15,664 nt of DNA from CAZPZZ01 sp964591245 (lineage in GTDB: Bacteria; Acidobacteriota; Vicinamibacteria; Vicinamibacterales; UBA8438). The translations under genes and the position numbers were made by a program. The DNA lies in NCBI GenBank assembly GCA_964591245.1, contig CAZPZZ010000098.1, forward strand, positions 1-15,664, written 5' to 3'. Below, one piece after another: positions 15,436 through 15,664 of the stretch. The notes under the pieces are model-generated. The model had not been told where the DNA came from and did no database searches. It worked only from the letters and a program-made list of their open reading frames with translations. The stretch's first letter is position 1. Each line of letters starts with the position of its first letter.

Positions 15436-15664
15436 ATGCCTGATCGAATTGCATACGCCTTTCCGTCTCGACTGACGGCAACGATCCTCGTCGTAAGCAC
15501 GCTGTGCCTGTCAGTGGACACCGCCAGCGCCCAGCCCCTGGTGGAAGACGACTTCGTAATCGTCACCGACACGATGCTCCAAGACCCCGCACCCTCCGAC
15601 TGGCTCATGTGGCGCCGAACGCTCGATGGTTGGGGTTACAGCCCGCTGGACCAGATCACCACGG
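15436..15664 (+). CDS. PQQ-type quinoprotein (paralog C), 5' end only
   Basis: The first 76 residues of a third paralog, cut by the window edge. The ATG at 15436 opens MPDR, as in paralog A. A Sec leader follows with a hydrophobic core (about 15-28) ending TASAQ near residue 33, then FVIVTDTMLQDPAPSDWLMW and RRTLDGWGYSPLDQITT. The leader-proximal part resembles paralog A (MLQxPAPxDWLMWRR), while the last 55 bases are identical to paralog B. A promoter-like sequence stands upstream, so the gene is probably expressed. The remaining roughly 500 residues, including the active site, lie outside the window. Confidence 0.85.
   Translation, partial: MPDRIAYAFPSRLTATILVVSTLCLSVDTASAQPLVEDDFVIVTDTMLQDPAPSDWLMWRRTLDGWGYSPLDQITT
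15610..15664 (+). repeat. 55-bp inverted repeat, copy in paralog C
   Basis: Exact inverted copy of 15081-15135. The identity reaches the last base of the window and may continue beyond it. The base just upstream of the repeat differs between the copies, so the left boundary at 15610 is sharp. Confidence 0.93.

Noticed and set aside
1..15664. CRISPR arrays, insertion sequences, tRNA or rRNA genes.
   Set aside because: No regularly spaced repeats, transposase frames with terminal repeats, or RNA-gene signatures were seen on either strand.

Overview
The window looks like a GC-rich (about 60% by eye) chromosomal segment from a Gram-negative bacterium. It has a Tat-exported molybdoenzyme with a quinol-type membrane anchor and several periplasmic PQQ-type quinoproteins with Sec signal peptides. 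The sequence does not fix the lineage. Almost every base is coding, and no stretch above 300 bases lacks a gene.

Positions 1-9642 are one long leftward (minus-strand) gene series with short gaps or overlaps. In transcription order it holds: an unrecognised 211-aa protein with a duplicated FSCGxxH motif; a UroD/MtaA-family zinc methyltransferase; a stand-alone methyl-corrinoid protein; an 84-aa four-cysteine protein; a RACo/RamA-type ATP-dependent corrinoid activator with an N-terminal 2Fe-2S domain; a stand-alone homocysteine S-methyltransferase domain; then, after 77 bp, a DmsABC-like complex (Mo subunit, 16-Cys-type ferredoxin subunit, DmsC anchor) and a TorD-family chaperone cut by the window edge. 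The first part resembles a methionine synthase taken apart into separate proteins. The methyl-folate module is replaced by an MtaA/MtsA/CmuA-like methyltransferase and the SAM reactivation module by a RACo-like activase. My working hypothesis is that the molybdoenzyme reduces a methylated S-oxide or related compound, and that a methyl group from the product passes through the corrinoid protein to homocysteine or another thiol. This pathway is inferred, not shown.

The DmsABC-like complex departs from the E. coli model at three cofactor positions: Cys instead of Ser at the apparent Mo ligand, only three obvious Cys for the catalytic-subunit Fe-S site, and Ala for one Cys in the ferredoxin subunit at the position where NarH has Trp. 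It should not be called a DMSO reductase without testing.

Positions 9643-9788 form the divergent control region. To its right are rightward genes for a glucose-dehydrogenase-like quinoprotein (9789-11732) and an alcohol-dehydrogenase-like quinoprotein (11746-13518). A convergent paralog follows (13567-15282), then a second divergent control region and the start of a third paralog (15436 onward). The last two share an exact 55-bp inverted repeat inside their coding regions. This suggests recent gene conversion, and a recombination there would swap their promoters and signal peptides. None of the quinoproteins carries a haem c motif, so separate electron acceptors are needed.
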